NCBI GenBank assembly: GCA_031290855.1
Contig: JAISLM010000015.1
Span: 1-13,838 of the forward strand
Origin: Spirochaetaceae bacterium
GTDB taxonomy: Bacteria; Spirochaetota; Spirochaetia; Treponematales; Breznakiellaceae
Reading direction: 5' to 3'
DNA length: 13,838 bases
This document shows positions 13,258-13,838 of the stretch, one piece after another (position 1 is the stretch's first letter; each line of letters starts with the position of its first letter). The notes beneath the pieces are model-generated. The model was given only the letters and a program-made list of their open reading frames with translations, was not told the DNA's origin and ran no database searches. The position numbers and the translations under genes are program-made.

Positions 13258-13838
13258 ATGGAGGCTACGGTAAAACAGGCGGCCAGGAAACCTGGCGTGA
13301 GTACCCGGCGGGTAAAACACCTGAAAAAAGCGGTACGGGAACAAGGCGGCGGGGCGCTCATTCACGGAAACGCCGGGAGGCATCCAGCAAACTCTACGAA
13401 CGAAGCGATACGCAAAAACAGTCTCCCTGAAAAAGAAGGGGCCATACCGCCAGGCGAACTTCACGCGCTTCCGGGAATTGCCGGAGGAACAGGAGCGGAT
13501 ACACATCGGCTATACCGGCCTGTCCGTTATCCTTAAAGAGGCCGGCATTGCCTCTCCCAAAACACGCCGGGGAGCGGGCGGCCGCTGCGGGAACGGCGGG
13601 CGAAGCCTGGGGAACCGGTTCAAACCGGCGACTCGCACGTTGACTGGCTTGGCCGGGCCGTTCTCTATGCCTTACTCGGGTTTCAGGACGACGCGACCGG
13701 AGACATTCCGGGGCTCTATCCGTGCTAACACGAATGCCTTCAGGGGTATTTTGTGAGGCGTTCAGGGCCGTTTTACAGGGCTATGGGGCGCCGGAAGCCC
13801 TCTGTGCCGGCAGAATCGGGATACGTTTCGGCAATACC
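13258..13838 (+). pseudogene. Broken ISNCY-like transposase, incomplete at the window end
   Basis: Pieces of one transposase appear in successive frames. The ATG at 13258 opens a helix-turn-helix segment (VKQAARKPGVSTRRVKHLKK, then HGNAGRHPAN) to about 13419. A shifted frame from about 13432 reads YRQANFTRFRELPEEQE, then VILKEAGIASPKTRR. The frame at 13618 reads VQTGDSHVDWLGR, ALLGFQDDATGDIPGLY, then a stop TAA at 13726. A third frame at 13755 reads EAFRAVLQGYGAPEAL, then RIGIRFGNT at the window edge. This order matches the ISNCY/IS1202-type DDE transposases. At least three frame changes and one stop make it non-functional. The first acidic motif also seems damaged (QTGDS where relatives have a QxDGS-like sequence). 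The IS ends were not identified. Confidence 0.8.

Overview
The window looks like a chromosomal segment of a GC-rich spirochaete, most likely a host-associated Treponema relative (termite gut or similar). The main reason is the V-type ATPase operon in the order E, DUF2764, A, B, D, I, K, which is the layout known from Treponema and Chlamydia. A spirochaete-style lipoprotein and a possible scrap of the 'FTMxGGTxSGN' beta-helix surface repeat agree with this. The species itself is inference.

Layout. 1-740 holds no convincing gene; it is filled with perfect short-loop hairpins, repeat modules, a run of 14 G and a -10-like box. 741-1919 (+) is a GH18-fold lipoprotein of the YaaH/SleL type. 1920-2899 is a second gene-poor stretch. 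It ends in a hairpin array sharing two modules (64-65 and 83 bp) with the first stretch, and the array runs up to a strong promoter at 2816-2844. 2900-10102 (+) is the complete tightly packed V-ATPase operon, closed by a strong intrinsic terminator at 10130-10167. Converging on it, 13001-10178 (-) is a three-gene set: a LarA-like (DUF2088) putative nickel-pincer racemase or epimerase, a XerC/XerD-type tyrosine recombinase and the HslV protease subunit. 13077-13838 (+) is decayed DNA: a possible beta-helix adhesin fragment, then a multiply broken ISNCY-like transposase running off the window.

The ATPase genes together encode a rotary, probably Na+- or H+-coupled membrane machine: A/B catalytic head, D rotor shaft, E peripheral stalk, I stator membrane subunit with the essential Arg, and the K ring with the carboxylate and Gln/Thr ligands. 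XerC beside HslV recalls the codV-clpQ order of Firmicutes, but HslU does not follow. The most unusual signal is the non-coding hairpin arrays. Unrelated stems of 7-9 bp repeatedly share the same tip, a GC/GC closing step around a 3-nt loop. Hairpins appear to be exchanged or inserted between otherwise conserved flanks.
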